NCBI GenBank assembly: GCA_947575235.1
Contig: CANPMT010000021.1
Coordinates: 1 to 42,292, forward strand
Source: an uncultured Porphyromonadaceae bacterium
GTDB taxonomy: Bacteria > Bacteroidota > Bacteroidia > Bacteroidales > Muribaculaceae
Reading direction: 5' to 3'
Length of the DNA stretch: 42,292 bases
Shown in pieces: positions 9,717 to 18,000 of this stretch. The notes below the pieces were generated by a model. It searched no databases. It saw only the letters and a program-made list of their open reading frames with translations, and was not told the DNA's origin. The first letter of the stretch is position 1. Each line of letters begins with the position of its first letter. Position numbers and translations under genes: made by a program.

Positions 9717-10019
9717 TCAATCTGAGTTGGTAGAGAGAGCTCTTACTATCTTCTCTTTTGTTTTCTCTTTTGTTTTCTCTTTTGTTTTCTCTTTTGTTTT
9801 CTCTTTTGTTTTCTCTGAACTTTTCTCTGAACTTTTCTCTGAACTTTTCTCTGAACTTTCTTCTTTCAGGTCACTTCTCCATAGGATTACTCTGAACTGA
9901 TCGCCACTGACTTCGTTACGGAACTCAATATTGGTATCAGATTGCAACGCTCCGATAATTCCGGAGCCCAGTGCAACTGTTCGGAATTTCCGAACAGTTC
10001 GAATTGAAGGATACTTCAT
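9717..10019 (-). pseudogene. C-terminal fragment of an AlbA_2/Schlafen-like DNA-binding protein
   Basis: The 100-residue frame contains an LGSGI...F.V..W stretch like the end of the ATPase-like part of AlbA_2 (Schlafen-type) DNA-binding proteins. It is followed by four SSEK units and five TKEK units. In complete relatives such repeats lead into a winged-helix domain; here the frame stops ten residues later (IVRALSTNSD). The 5' end stops at the junction with the zeta-gene fragment at 10020. Both ends are therefore missing and it is most likely a dead remnant. The family assignment is from memory of similar tails and is moderate at best. Confidence 0.55.
9751..9860. repeat. 12-bp tandem repeats coding (SSEK)4(TKEK)5
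   Basis: About nine 12-bp units: five of the type tcttttgttttc, then four of the type ctgaacttttct on the plus strand. Each unit is four codons, so gain or loss of units keeps the frame. Units within each class are almost identical, which points to slippage. Confidence 0.85.
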
Positions 10020-10177
10020 AATAATTGCGAAAGTGGTAGACCGGCTGTATGTTTATGACAATTCTGTGGATGGAGCGGATGCGAAACCGCTGTTCCGTCT
10101 TGGGTAAAATGTATGTAGATAAACTGCCTGAATGGGCACAAAACATTTTACCTGACGATGAAATTCAAATTTAAGAT
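10020..10177 (+). pseudogene. second, damaged copy of the zeta gene 3' end
   Basis: This copy matches 6174-6345 closely through the stop codon and three bases past it. It differs by substitutions such as GCG for GCA and by a 14-nt deletion after CCGTCT (10100), which breaks the frame. No start or P-loop region is present. It is a remnant of a duplication or of a second toxin gene. Confidence 0.85.
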
Positions 10178-10202
10178 TTATGTATAGTCCTGTCAATAGG
10201 GG

Positions 10203-10242
10203 GAAAAAGAAGGCCTCTGAAAGTTGTTGACTTACAGAGGCC
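10203..10242 (-). terminator. terminator of tRNA-Ser
   Basis: GGCCTCTG (10212-10219) pairs with CAGAGGCC (10235-10242). In the minus direction the stem is followed by CTTCTTTTTCCC, a normal Rho-independent tail. Confidence 0.75.
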
Positions 10243-10254
10243 ATTAAGATGTTT

Positions 10255-10344
10255 TGGCGGAGAGGACGAGATTCGAACTCGTGGTAGGATTGCTCCTACG
10301 TCAGTTTAGCAAACTGGTGGTTTCAGCCACTCACCCACCTCTCC
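10255..10344 (-). tRNA. tRNA-Ser(GCU)
   Basis: The minus strand reads as a 90-nt class II tRNA. The acceptor stem GGAGAGG pairs with CCTCTCC, followed by G and an encoded CCA. The anticodon loop is TTGCTAA with anticodon GCT, read as Ser (AGC/AGU codons). A long variable arm (TAGGAGCAATCCTA) and a T-arm with GTTCGAATC are present. Its 3' end faces the defence island, so it may have been an integration site; no attachment-site copy was found inside the window. Confidence 0.95.
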
Positions 10345-10412
10345 AGTTGGTGCTGTCCCAAGACTATGCCTGAGATGCTATGTCGCCGGAAGTCTCTCCC
10401 TCCAAGCGAGAG

Positions 10413-10444
10413 CAAAGTTAGACATTTATTTTTTAACCTGCAAA
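10413..10444 (-). promoter_or_regulatory. tRNA-Ser promoter
   Basis: On the minus strand TTTG (10441-10444) and TAACTTTG (10413-10420) are 20 nt apart, matching the Bacteroidetes primary sigma consensus. The predicted start is about 60 nt upstream of the tRNA. Confidence 0.75.
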
Positions 10445-10510
10445 TTTTTTACCCGATTTTTTTGAAATTTTTTCACCTGTCATCAAATCGAAAGGGTGCG
10501 ACCGGGGCAT

Positions 10511-10542
10511 GAAAAAGGCCGTGCGGAATGTTCCGCACGGCC
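10511..10542 (-). terminator. terminator of the secreted-protein gene
   Basis: A perfect 12-bp stem (10517-10528 with 10531-10542) is followed by TTTTT in the minus direction. It lies 36 nt after the stop of the gene at 10578. Confidence 0.85.
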
Positions 10543-10577
10543 CGTTTAGATTATAGATAGATGATAACGTTACTTGC

Positions 10578-11078
10578 TTACTGTACCCAGCTGATGAAGT
10601 TGTCAGATCCACCGGGAGTGGGGGTGATGCTCAGCTCCTGGCTGTCCATGCTTACCTGAGAGTTGCCGATGGCATCGATGCCGGCCTTGTCGGTGAAGCC
10701 ATAGGTGGCTGAATACTCACCTGTCTGCACGCTGCCTGTAAGAACAAGCACACTGTAAAGACCATTACCTGCAGGCTGTGCGAATACTGTGGCGAGCTCA
10801 CGCTGGTTGTTGGCGCTTACCAGAACGTTGCGTACAGGAAGGCTCTCGATCATATAGTAGAACTGGTTGCGGGTGTTCACTACATCCTTCGCCTTTACTG
10901 TGGCAGTTGTGGCATCTGTGATTGAACTTGAGCTGTCAATCTGCACTGTTTTGGCAGAACTGCTCTTCATTCCCGGTAACTGTGCCAGCGACGAGTATGC
11001 GTCGATGAGAGTTATCTGTGAGAAACCTGCCAGACTTGTGGCAACAACTGCGATGAGAGTTAAGAATAATTTTTTCAT
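10578..11078 (-). CDS. secreted protein of unknown function
   Basis: This 166-residue protein begins with a clear Sec signal peptide (MKKLFLTLIAVVATSLAGFS) and has no lipobox cysteine, so it is probably periplasmic. The mature part is rich in Ser, Thr, Val and Ala and looks mainly beta. It contains a central segment (YYMIESLPVRNVLV) and a Pro/Gly-rich tail. It has no cysteines and no catalytic motif that I can see, and I do not recognise the family. It stands alone between its own terminator and a 127-bp AT-rich upstream gap, so it is probably monocistronic. GC content is like the core genes. Confidence 0.75.
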   Translation of the reverse strand: MKKLFLTLIAVVATSLAGFSQITLIDAYSSLAQLPGMKSSSAKTVQIDSSSSITDATTATVKAKDVVNTRNQFYYMIESLPVRNVLVSANNQRELATVFAQPAGNGLYSVLVLTGSVQTGEYSATYGFTDKAGIDAIGNSQVSMDSQELSITPTPGGSDNFISWVQ

Positions 11079-11205
11079 AATTTTGAATTTTTTAGCGGTT
11101 TGTTTGACATTAAAACGCTGACACGCAGAGATGGTTCATTCAAAACCCAAAAAAAATAAAAAAATATTTCTTTGTTAAAATTCCTACACTCCCGCAGTGG
11201 CCTCT

Positions 11206-12078
11206 TTAGGCACCCTCTATCACGCGCGCGATCTCATTAACCGTGGCAGAGAACGGACCGGAAGCGGCAAGCTTGAGTGTGCACATGGCGGCGGCGAAAC
11301 AACCGCTCTCATATATGCCACATCCTTGCGCACGCTTGAAGAGATAGCCGGCCATATAGGTGTCGCCGCAACCGGTGGCGTCAACCACCTCAACGGGAGG
11401 ATAGGCGGGTATCTCGTGGAAGTCGTTCCCGTCGTAGATGAGCGAGCCACGGTCGCCCAAAGTGAGCACCACCTCTTTCACACCCATATCGGCGAGCTTC
11501 AGGGCTGCCTCGTGAGGGTCGGCACATCCGGTGAGCACCTCCATCTCATGTTCGTTGGCCTTGAGGATATCCACATAGCGGAGTGCCTCGCCCTTCTCGG
11601 GCCAGTCAACGGCGAAGACACTCTCCCCCCTCACCTCGCGCAGATAGCCCTGCGCGTCAATCGAGACGCGTCCGCGCCGCGAGAGGTCGCGCAGCACCTC
11701 CATCGGGAAATCATCGGCCAAGAGTGTGCCGAGATGGAAGATACGCGCCTCCACATCCCTGAGGGCCTCCACAGTGAAAGGGTCGGCCTTTGCCAATACA
11801 CGCTGTGTGCGGTTGTTTGAGTTCTCGCCATACTTGTTTTCGAAATACACCGAGTGACGGCTCGGTAGAGCCTTGACCTCGATGCCGAGCTTGCGGAGGT
11901 CGTCGACAGCCTTCATCTCGCTCGGGGCGAGGGCTGTGACAAGGAGGAAGCCACCGGAGCCGAGACGCTGTATGGCATGCCCGAAATAATACGCCGTGCC
12001 ACCCGGCATATGCACCGTGTGGCGCGGGGTTATGATCTTGTCAAGTGTTATGTGGCCTATGCAACAGATATCGTACAT
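11206..12078 (-). CDS. PfkB-family carbohydrate kinase
   Basis: This is a ribokinase-fold sugar or nucleoside kinase that transfers the ATP gamma-phosphate to a hydroxyl of its substrate; the substrate cannot be told from sequence. The start is taken at 12078 (MYDICCIGHITLDKI), which gives 290 residues, normal for the family. The frame is open to 12312, but that extension crosses a terminator hairpin and has no family resemblance. The glycine-rich N-terminal signature is GGTAYYFG near residue 27, and the catalytic signature DATGCGDTYMAG is near residue 245, with the Asp of GD as general base. It appears to be a single gene; a structured transcript ends just upstream at 12160-12191. Confidence 0.85.
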   Translation of the reverse strand: MYDICCIGHITLDKIITPRHTVHMPGGTAYYFGHAIQRLGSGGFLLVTALAPSEMKAVDDLRKLGIEVKALPSRHSVYFENKYGENSNNRTQRVLAKADPFTVEALRDVEARIFHLGTLLADDFPMEVLRDLSRRGRVSIDAQGYLREVRGESVFAVDWPEKGEALRYVDILKANEHEMEVLTGCADPHEAALKLADMGVKEVVLTLGDRGSLIYDGNDFHEIPAYPPVEVVDATGCGDTYMAGYLFKRAQGCGIYESGCFAAAMCTLKLAASGPFSATVNEIARVIEGA

Positions 12079-12149
12079 TACAGTCTTGTTGTTGGTTTGA
12101 TGATTGGTTATGAGGAGAAAAGGGGGTACAAAATTAATAATAAAATGGG

Positions 12150-12310
12150 GAAAAAGAAAAGGATGGTGCGTTTTCGCAAAGGCACCATCCTCCCATAACC
12201 AAAATTCAAGTATAAATTCCTGAAACATATCCGCCCGCCCGAGCAGCAGCCCGGACCGGCCGACGGCCATCACTCTTTCACAAGATTGGCGGCAATGTTT
12301 CTGAAAAAGC
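12150..12310 (-). ncRNA. candidate structured non-coding RNA
   Basis: Upstream of the PfkB gene on the minus strand, GAAACAT (12295-12301) pairs with ATGTTTC (12222-12228). Inside it CCGCC pairs with GGCGG, and further in are short GC hairpins including CCGGGC-TGCT-GCTCGG. A terminator follows at 12160-12191. No reading frame here looks like protein. It could be a small RNA of rod-like shape or the leader of the kinase gene. I could not match it to tmRNA, RNase P RNA or SRP RNA; a 6S-like role is possible but untested. Confidence 0.35.
12151..12191 (-). terminator. terminator upstream of the PfkB gene
   Basis: AGGATGGTGC (12160-12169) pairs with GCACCATCCT (12182-12191), followed on the minus strand by TTTTCTTTTT. 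It lies upstream of the kinase start, so it ends a transcript that is not the kinase mRNA, or attenuates it. Confidence 0.75.
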
Positions 12311-12312
12311 AA

Positions 12313-12634
12313 TTAATTCGTTAGTTTCACAACTTTTTTTAATGACGTAATCGCTTTTATAAGCAGTTATCAACTTTTAATTTGTAGGTACTTCAGAATT
12401 CACTTGAATCCTGGCGGTATTGTGTGTGTTTCCACACATATGCACAATATTTGCAAAATTAATCATAATCTATTTAAAGTGGTTAATTTTAAAAGTTAAA
12501 ATAAAATTGTAGAAATGTTAAAATGCTTAAAAGTGGCATTATCTCCCTCTCATAAGCATACAGCCCCATTGGCGCGTCTGGGTATGAAACGCGGCAATGA
12601 GGCGTTGGTTTTCCACAATAAGCAGACTCTCTTT
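12313..12634. other. gene-free AT-rich gap with a nested palindrome
   Basis: No protein-like frame is seen. TATTGTG (12418-12424) and CACAATA (12443-12449) form an inverted repeat around a smaller TGTG/CACA repeat, like an operator. Next to it, minus-strand TAATTTTG (12454-12461) fits a -7 box and could start the candidate RNA or the kinase transcript. No matching -33 TTTG is evident. Confidence 0.4.
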
Positions 12635-13063
12635 TCAGTCTTGTGCGAGAGCCTGGAAATAGCAATCGGCAATCGCCGTCCACTCTTCGAGGCTGCCCTG
12701 GGTGGTGTATCCTTTCTGAGTGGTAGGATTCCCGAGGTCTTTGATGGCTATATCCTCGCTGAGTGTCACCACGGTAGGGGCTGCCTCCGTGTCAGGGTTC
12801 CAGAAATCGTTGAAGTTGACGGGGGCCACATCCTCCTCAATGAGATAGAGGGTGCCTTCATAACGATAGAGCCCCATTACCTGGCGCACCTCGGTTTTCT
12901 CGCGGTTGTCGCCACAGGTCACTGTCACCTCGGGGAGGTTCTGGAATCCGGCTGTGGCGTTGTCCCAGATTATGGCGCCGATGCCACGGCTCTGCATATC
13001 GGCGGCCATGTCGGTCTTGGCCTTCTCGAAGAGACGGGCCACTGATTCTTTATTGTTTTCCAT
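12635..13063 (-). CDS. conserved-looking small protein of unknown function
   Basis: This 142-residue soluble acidic protein has no signal peptide or membrane segment. The first 30 residues are helical (RLFEKAKTDMAADMQSRG). A beta-rich middle follows, and the last 40 residues include GSLEEWTAIADCYFQAL. I do not recognise the family and see no catalytic motif. The start at 13063 is the only good ATG, and there is no overlapping partner. The next gene upstream on the same strand, the phosphatase, stops 62 nt away, so the two could share a transcript. Codon use is like the core genes, which supports a real gene. Confidence 0.7.
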   Translation of the reverse strand: MENNKESVARLFEKAKTDMAADMQSRGIGAIIWDNATAGFQNLPEVTVTCGDNREKTEVRQVMGLYRYEGTLYLIEEDVAPVNFNDFWNPDTEAAPTVVTLSEDIAIKDLGNPTTQKGYTTQGSLEEWTAIADCYFQALAQD

Positions 13064-13125
13064 AATATGTCAATTATTTCGTTGCTGATAAATGTGTGTA
13101 TATTATATTTACATTTCAGAGGGGA

Positions 13126-14376
13126 CTATTGTTTTGGAATCTGCATATAACTTTCCCACAAAGTGCGCAAAGTTGTCCATTCCACCACTTTTTTACCCTC
13201 GGTTTCAACCCATCGGCCGTTGAGACGCAGGGCTACATACTCTTTCCCGGCGTCATCCTTGAGGCATACCATCATAAGATTCGCGCCCAAGGGAGCCACC
13301 TCCCAGTCTTTCCAGCGGTGGGCCACCTCGTGAGGCTTGCAGTCGGGAGCGTAGCATTCCGGCAGACGCATCAGGGCGAAGAGGGGGAATACTGTCTCGG
13401 CATGTCCGAAGCGCAGTTGAGCCACAGGAGCATCGGTGTCGGTGGCGTTGAAGGCGGAGTCGGCCGATGCCGTGAGGTCGCGCAGCAGGGGTATGGCGCA
13501 ACGCGCCGGAAGGTCGCTGAACTCACTCACTGAGCGTTTGTAGTAATGGTCAAGGTTGGTTACCTCCCAGCATTTGCGATAGTCGGAGAGGGTGAACCAC
13601 TCCTCGGGGTCAGCCTCTAACTGTATCGCCTCCAGCGCCTGGAGCACCTCATAGGCTTCCAGACTCAGCTTCTGCAGACGCCCGGTGTCATGCTCGTGCA
13701 GCAGCATCGAGGCGGCAGGCGCCGTGGGGAGTGTCTCGTAGGCGAATTTGTCGTAGGTATCTTTCCACTCGCCGTGGTCGAGGTAGGCCACATAGTCGGG
13801 ATTGGTCTTGAAATAGCGGAGCAAGGGATTATATTGGGGTCCTTCAGAGGTGTAGACCTCGATTGAATTGGAGGCTTGTGCCAGACTATGGCACACCTCA
13901 TACATGCTCATAACCACTCTCGGCACATAGGTGGCCACAGCCTTCACCTTACCCTTCTTGAAAAGTTCCGGACATGTTTCTGCCAATTCCTTGCCGAGTG
14001 TGGCCTCCTCCATCTTTCCCAGATCGTTGAGCGCCCCCCAGCGGTTGCCGGTGACGGAATCCACCTTGTTGAGGAGAGTCAGGAAGAGCTCACCCTTCGG
14101 CGAGAGGTTGTCGCGGTTCCGCTCCTCAGTGAGGGTTCTCTTCAGTTTGGCGGTTTTTGTAGCTGACGATAGGAATCTGGCACCGTGGCGTGCCACATAG
14201 TTGACGAATACCGGATGCAATGAGGCGTCCCAGGGAAGGTCGTCGGCTGAGGGTGAGAAGTTGTAGGGCATCATGGTGCCGTCGAGCTGACCTGGGAACG
14301 TCTCGGCTGCCACGTGCAGGGATCCCGCAGCCATAGCCACGGCGCATATCATGGAGAGTAGACGGTGTGTTTTCAT
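13126..14376 (-). CDS. MINPP-like histidine acid phosphatase (phytase-type)
   Basis: This is a secreted phosphatase of histidine phosphatase branch 2, most like the bacterial multiple inositol polyphosphate phosphatases that remove phosphates from phytate. The start is set at 14376, giving a signal peptide (MKTHRLLSMICAVAMAAG) cut near AAA-E; the longer frame from 14433 adds 19 residues without signal-peptide character. The catalytic RHGAR is at residues 63-67 and the proton donor HAE near residue 326. At 416 residues it is of normal length. Expected location is the periplasm or surface. The exact substrate is not decided by sequence; other acid phosphatases share these motifs. Confidence 0.85.
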   Translation of the reverse strand: MKTHRLLSMICAVAMAAGSLHVAAETFPGQLDGTMMPYNFSPSADDLPWDASLHPVFVNYVARHGARFLSSATKTAKLKRTLTEERNRDNLSPKGELFLTLLNKVDSVTGNRWGALNDLGKMEEATLGKELAETCPELFKKGKVKAVATYVPRVVMSMYEVCHSLAQASNSIEVYTSEGPQYNPLLRYFKTNPDYVAYLDHGEWKDTYDKFAYETLPTAPAASMLLHEHDTGRLQKLSLEAYEVLQALEAIQLEADPEEWFTLSDYRKCWEVTNLDHYYKRSVSEFSDLPARCAIPLLRDLTASADSAFNATDTDAPVAQLRFGHAETVFPLFALMRLPECYAPDCKPHEVAHRWKDWEVAPLGANLMMVCLKDDAGKEYVALRLNGRWVETEGKKVVEWTTLRTLWESYMQIPKQ

Positions 14377-14450
14377 AGAGGAGCTTGTTAAATGGTTAAA
14401 AGTGTGTGATGTATATGTATATAACAGATTCAATACGTTGGCCGTTCAAA

Positions 14451-14494
14451 TAAAATAAGGAGATATGGCATGAGCGTGCCATATCTCCTTATTT
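14451..14494 (-). terminator. ferritin terminator with perfect 18-bp stem
   Basis: The stem 14453-14470 pairs perfectly with 14477-14494 around the loop TGAGCG. In the minus direction it is followed by a T-rich tail. It begins 20 nt after the ferritin stop and could block readthrough into the phosphatase gene. Confidence 0.85.
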
Positions 14495-14514
14495 AAGTGG
14501 GTGTGAGAGGGTGG

Positions 14515-15027
14515 TTACTTGCAGAAAGCGGGTGTGGTGTAGACACGTGCCGCAAGTTCCTTGTCAAACTGATAGATGCCTGTGCCATCCTCGCCGATGA
14601 GGTTGATCTTGTCGATGAGGCCGCGTACGGTGTCCTCCTCCTCAACCTGCTCCGAGATGAAGCCGTTGAGCATCTCACGGGTGGCGTAATCTTTCTCCTC
14701 CTCAGCCACGGCGTAGAGGTTATTGATCATGCCGGTCACTCTCTGCTCATGGGCGAGAGTGGCGTTGAGGGCATCCTTGATCGAATTCCATTTGGTGGGG
14801 ACATCGGCGATGCTGCTGAGATTGACGCGGCTGTTGCGCGATACGAGATATTTGATCAGTTTGAGTGCATGAGCCTGCTCCTCCTGCGACTGTACGTTAT
14901 ACCAGTTGGCTACACCTGCCAGACCCTCGGATGCGAAATGGCATGACATCGAGAGATAAAAATAGGCTGACCACATCTCGGCGTTGACCTGAGCGTTAAG
15001 AGCCTCTTCTACTTTGTTACTCAACAT
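14515..15027 (-). CDS. ftnA: bacterial non-haem ferritin
   Basis: This iron-storage protein forms a 24-mer cage and oxidises Fe(II) at a dinuclear centre. The start at 15027 (MLSNKVEEALNAQV) gives 170 residues, the usual length; the frame open to 15096 adds 23 unrelated residues. Ferroxidase ligands are visible at E17, E50 and H53, with further acidic residues in the SEQVEEEDT helix. It lies downstream of mfd on the same strand with a 69-bp gap that contains a short GC-rich palindrome, so it may have its own promoter. No Fur-like box was recognised. Confidence 0.95.
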   Translation of the reverse strand: MLSNKVEEALNAQVNAEMWSAYFYLSMSCHFASEGLAGVANWYNVQSQEEQAHALKLIKYLVSRNSRVNLSSIADVPTKWNSIKDALNATLAHEQRVTGMINNLYAVAEEEKDYATREMLNGFISEQVEEEDTVRGLIDKINLIGEDGTGIYQFDKELAARVYTTPAFCK

Positions 15028-15096
15028 AATGTGTAAATTTAAAAAGTTGTATGTTACTTGGCATCCCTCCCCGGGGGGATGAATGCGTTGAATCAA

Positions 15097-18000
15097 TTAT
15101 ACTGCGGCGGCCTCCATGCTTGAGAGTATCTCCAGGGCCTCGCTCACGGTTGTCACCTTGTCGACAAGGATAGAGCGTTTCCCCTTCACCTCGCGTATGT
15201 CGCAGCGCAGGGGATTGAGCTGCAGATAGGAGAGCACCTTTCCGAATGCGGGGCTCTGATAGTAGGCCTTGTTGTCGTCGCCCACGAAATAGAGTCTCAT
15301 CTTGCTCCCCTTCAGTGCGAGCCGCTCAATGCCGAGACGCCGGGCTGCCATACGCAGCGGCACCACCTTTATCAGCTCCTCCGAAATCTCTGGAATCGTG
15401 CCGAATCGGTCGCGCAGGTGGGTGCGGAATTCCTCCAGCTGCTCAGGCTTCTCCATATTGTCGAGCTGCTGATACAGGCTTATACGCTCACTCTCCTGCG
15501 GCACATAGTCGGGTGGCAGACGCAGCTCGAGGTCGCTCTCGATTGTGCAGTCGGCCACATACTCCTCCTCCTTTCCGGCCGTAAGCTCGTCGAAAGTATC
15601 GGCAAACTCCTCGGTCTTGAGTTCGAGCACCGATTCCTTCAGTATTTTCTGATAGGCCTCATAGCCGAGGTCGGCTATGAAACCGCTCTGCTCGGCTCCC
15701 AGGAGGTTGCCTGCGCCACGTATGTCGAGGTCCTGCATGGCTATGTGTATTCCGCTTCCGAGGTCGCTGAAATTCTCGATTGCCTGGAGTCGTCGCCGCG
15801 CCACGGGTGTAAGGGGATTCCCCGGAGGCACAAGCAGATAGCAGAACGCCTTCTTGTTGTTTCGCCCCACGCGGCCGCGCAGCTGATGCAGTTCGCTCAG
15901 TCCGAAATGCTGGGCGTTGTTGATCAGGATGGTGTTAACGTTAGGCATGTCAATGCCATTCTCCACGATAGTCGTGGAGAGGAGCACGTCATAGTCATGT
16001 GCGGCGAAATCCAGGATAGCCTTCTCCAGCTGTTCGGGTGGCATCTGGCCATGCGCCTTGATTATGCGTATTCCGGGCACCAGGCGGCGCAGGGTGTTCT
16101 CGATGGTGTCGAGATTCTCTATACGGTTTGATATGAAGAATATCTGGCCGTTGCGGCTGAGCTCGAAATTCACGGCCTCCTGGATCACCTCATCGTCATA
16201 GGTGGACACGTTGGTGACGATAGGCTGACGGTTGGCCGGAGGGGTATTGAGCGACGAGAGGTCGCGGGCACCCATAAGCGAGAACTGCAGGGTGCGCGGA
16301 ATCGGGGTGGCGCTCATGGTGAGAGTGTCGACATTCACCTTCAGCTGTTTCAGCTTCTCCTTTACGGCCACACCGAACTTCTGCTCCTCATCCACAATCA
16401 GCAGACCGAGGTCCTTGAACTTCACGCTCTTCCCGATAAGCTTATGGGTGCCTATGATGATATCCACCTTTCCGGCCTCGAGGTCGGCGAGAATCTGCTT
16501 CACCTCCTTCGGCTTCTTTGCGCGGGAGATAAACTCCACCCTTACCGGGAGGTCCTTGAGACGTTCGGAGAAGGTATGGTAATGCTGCATGGCGAGCACC
16601 GTAGTGGGCACGAGCACGGCAGTCTGTTTGGAGTCGGTGGCGGCTTTGAAAGCGGCGCGTATAGCGATTTCAGTCTTTCCGAACCCCACATCTCCGCAGA
16701 TAAGGCGGTCCATGGGACGAGGCGACTCCATATCGGCCTTGACATCGCGGGTGGCCTTCAGCTGGTCGGGGGTATCCTCATAGATGAAGCTCGCCTCCAG
16801 CTCATGTTGCAGATATGAATCGGGTGCATAGGCATACCCCTGCTCCTGCCGACGCGCGGCGTAAAGCTTTATGAGGTCGCGCGCGATATCCTTCATCTTG
16901 GTCTTGGTGCGCTCCTTCAGGCGGTCCCAGGCACCTGAGCCGAGTTTGCTGATTTTCGGGGGCACACCCTCCTTGCCGCGGTATTTCGAGAGCTTATGCA
17001 GGGCGTGTATGCTCACCAGCACTATGTCGTCATTCTGGAAAAGGAGCTTGATCATCTCCTGCGGATGACCGTTGACGTCAGTCTTCACCAGACCGCCGAA
17101 CTTTGAGATTCCATGGTCGATATGCACGATATAGTCGCCGGCCTCGATCTGCTGCAGCTCCTTGAGGCTGAGCGCGAGTTTACCGCCGCGTGCGCGGTCG
17201 CTCTTCAGGTTATACTTGTGGAAACGGTCGAAAATCTGATGGTCGGTGAAGAAACATATCTTCTGCTCATGGTCGACAAATCCCTCATGCACCGTATTCT
17301 CAACCGGAGTGAATGGTATGTTGTCGCCACGGTCGTCGAAGATAGCCTTCAGGCGTTCATTCTGGAAAGGTGTGTCGGAGAGAATCAGGAGCCGGTAGCC
17401 ATCATTGAGAAGGCGCGTGAACGACTCCGCTATGAGATTGAAATTCTTATGATAGAGTGTCTGGAGCGAACAGTCGAAGCATAGCGTGGCCTGTGGTGAG
17501 AATGAACGGGCCGCATCGGCGGCCGTGCCGAATTCAATCACCTTCATGCTTTCGAGACGCCTCATGAAACGGTCGGCATCGACAAGATTCTCGAGCGCCT
17601 TGGCGTCGCCCTCACCTGTTATACCCACAGCCTCCGAGAGAGTCTCGGCGCATATGGCGCGTATGCGCGATTCGAGCCAGTTGACCGACTGGCAGAACAC
17701 CGGGGTAGAGGGGTCGGTGAATTCAAGCAGCGACACTCCGTCGGTGACCTCCGCTCCCGAACCTGCCGGCACAACCGATACAGAGTCTACGCGGCGCTCC
17801 GAGAGCTGTGTCTCCACGTTGAATGCGCGGATGGAGTCGATCTCATCATCAAAGAAATCTATGCGGTAGGGGAGTTCTCCCGAGAAAGAATATACGTCGA
17901 GGATAGAGCCGCGCACGGCAAACTGCCCCGGCTCATACACATAGTCCACCTCCCTGAACCCTAACTCACGCAGACGGCTCTTCACCTTCGACATATCGCA

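Noticed and set aside
9751..9860. Tandem repeats resembling a CRISPR array
   Set aside because: Units are 12 bp, contiguous, without spacers, and code for SSEK/TKEK repeats.
6174..10177. Transposon flanked by direct repeats
   Set aside because: The repeats are parts of a zeta gene, not terminal repeats, and there is no transposase or integrase between them.
10255..10344. Attachment site duplicated at the island end
   Set aside because: No second copy of the tRNA 3' end was seen within the window; the other end of the island lies outside.
11197..11820. Long plus-strand frame opposite the PfkB kinase, and similar long frames opposite mfd, the S41 protease, nadB and the phosphatase
   Set aside because: They are shadows of GC-rich genes; the minus-strand products have clear family motifs, and the plus-strand frames have none.
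12079..12312. N-terminal extension of the PfkB kinase
   Set aside because: It crosses a terminator hairpin and GC-rich stems, and the family start fits the ATG at 12078.
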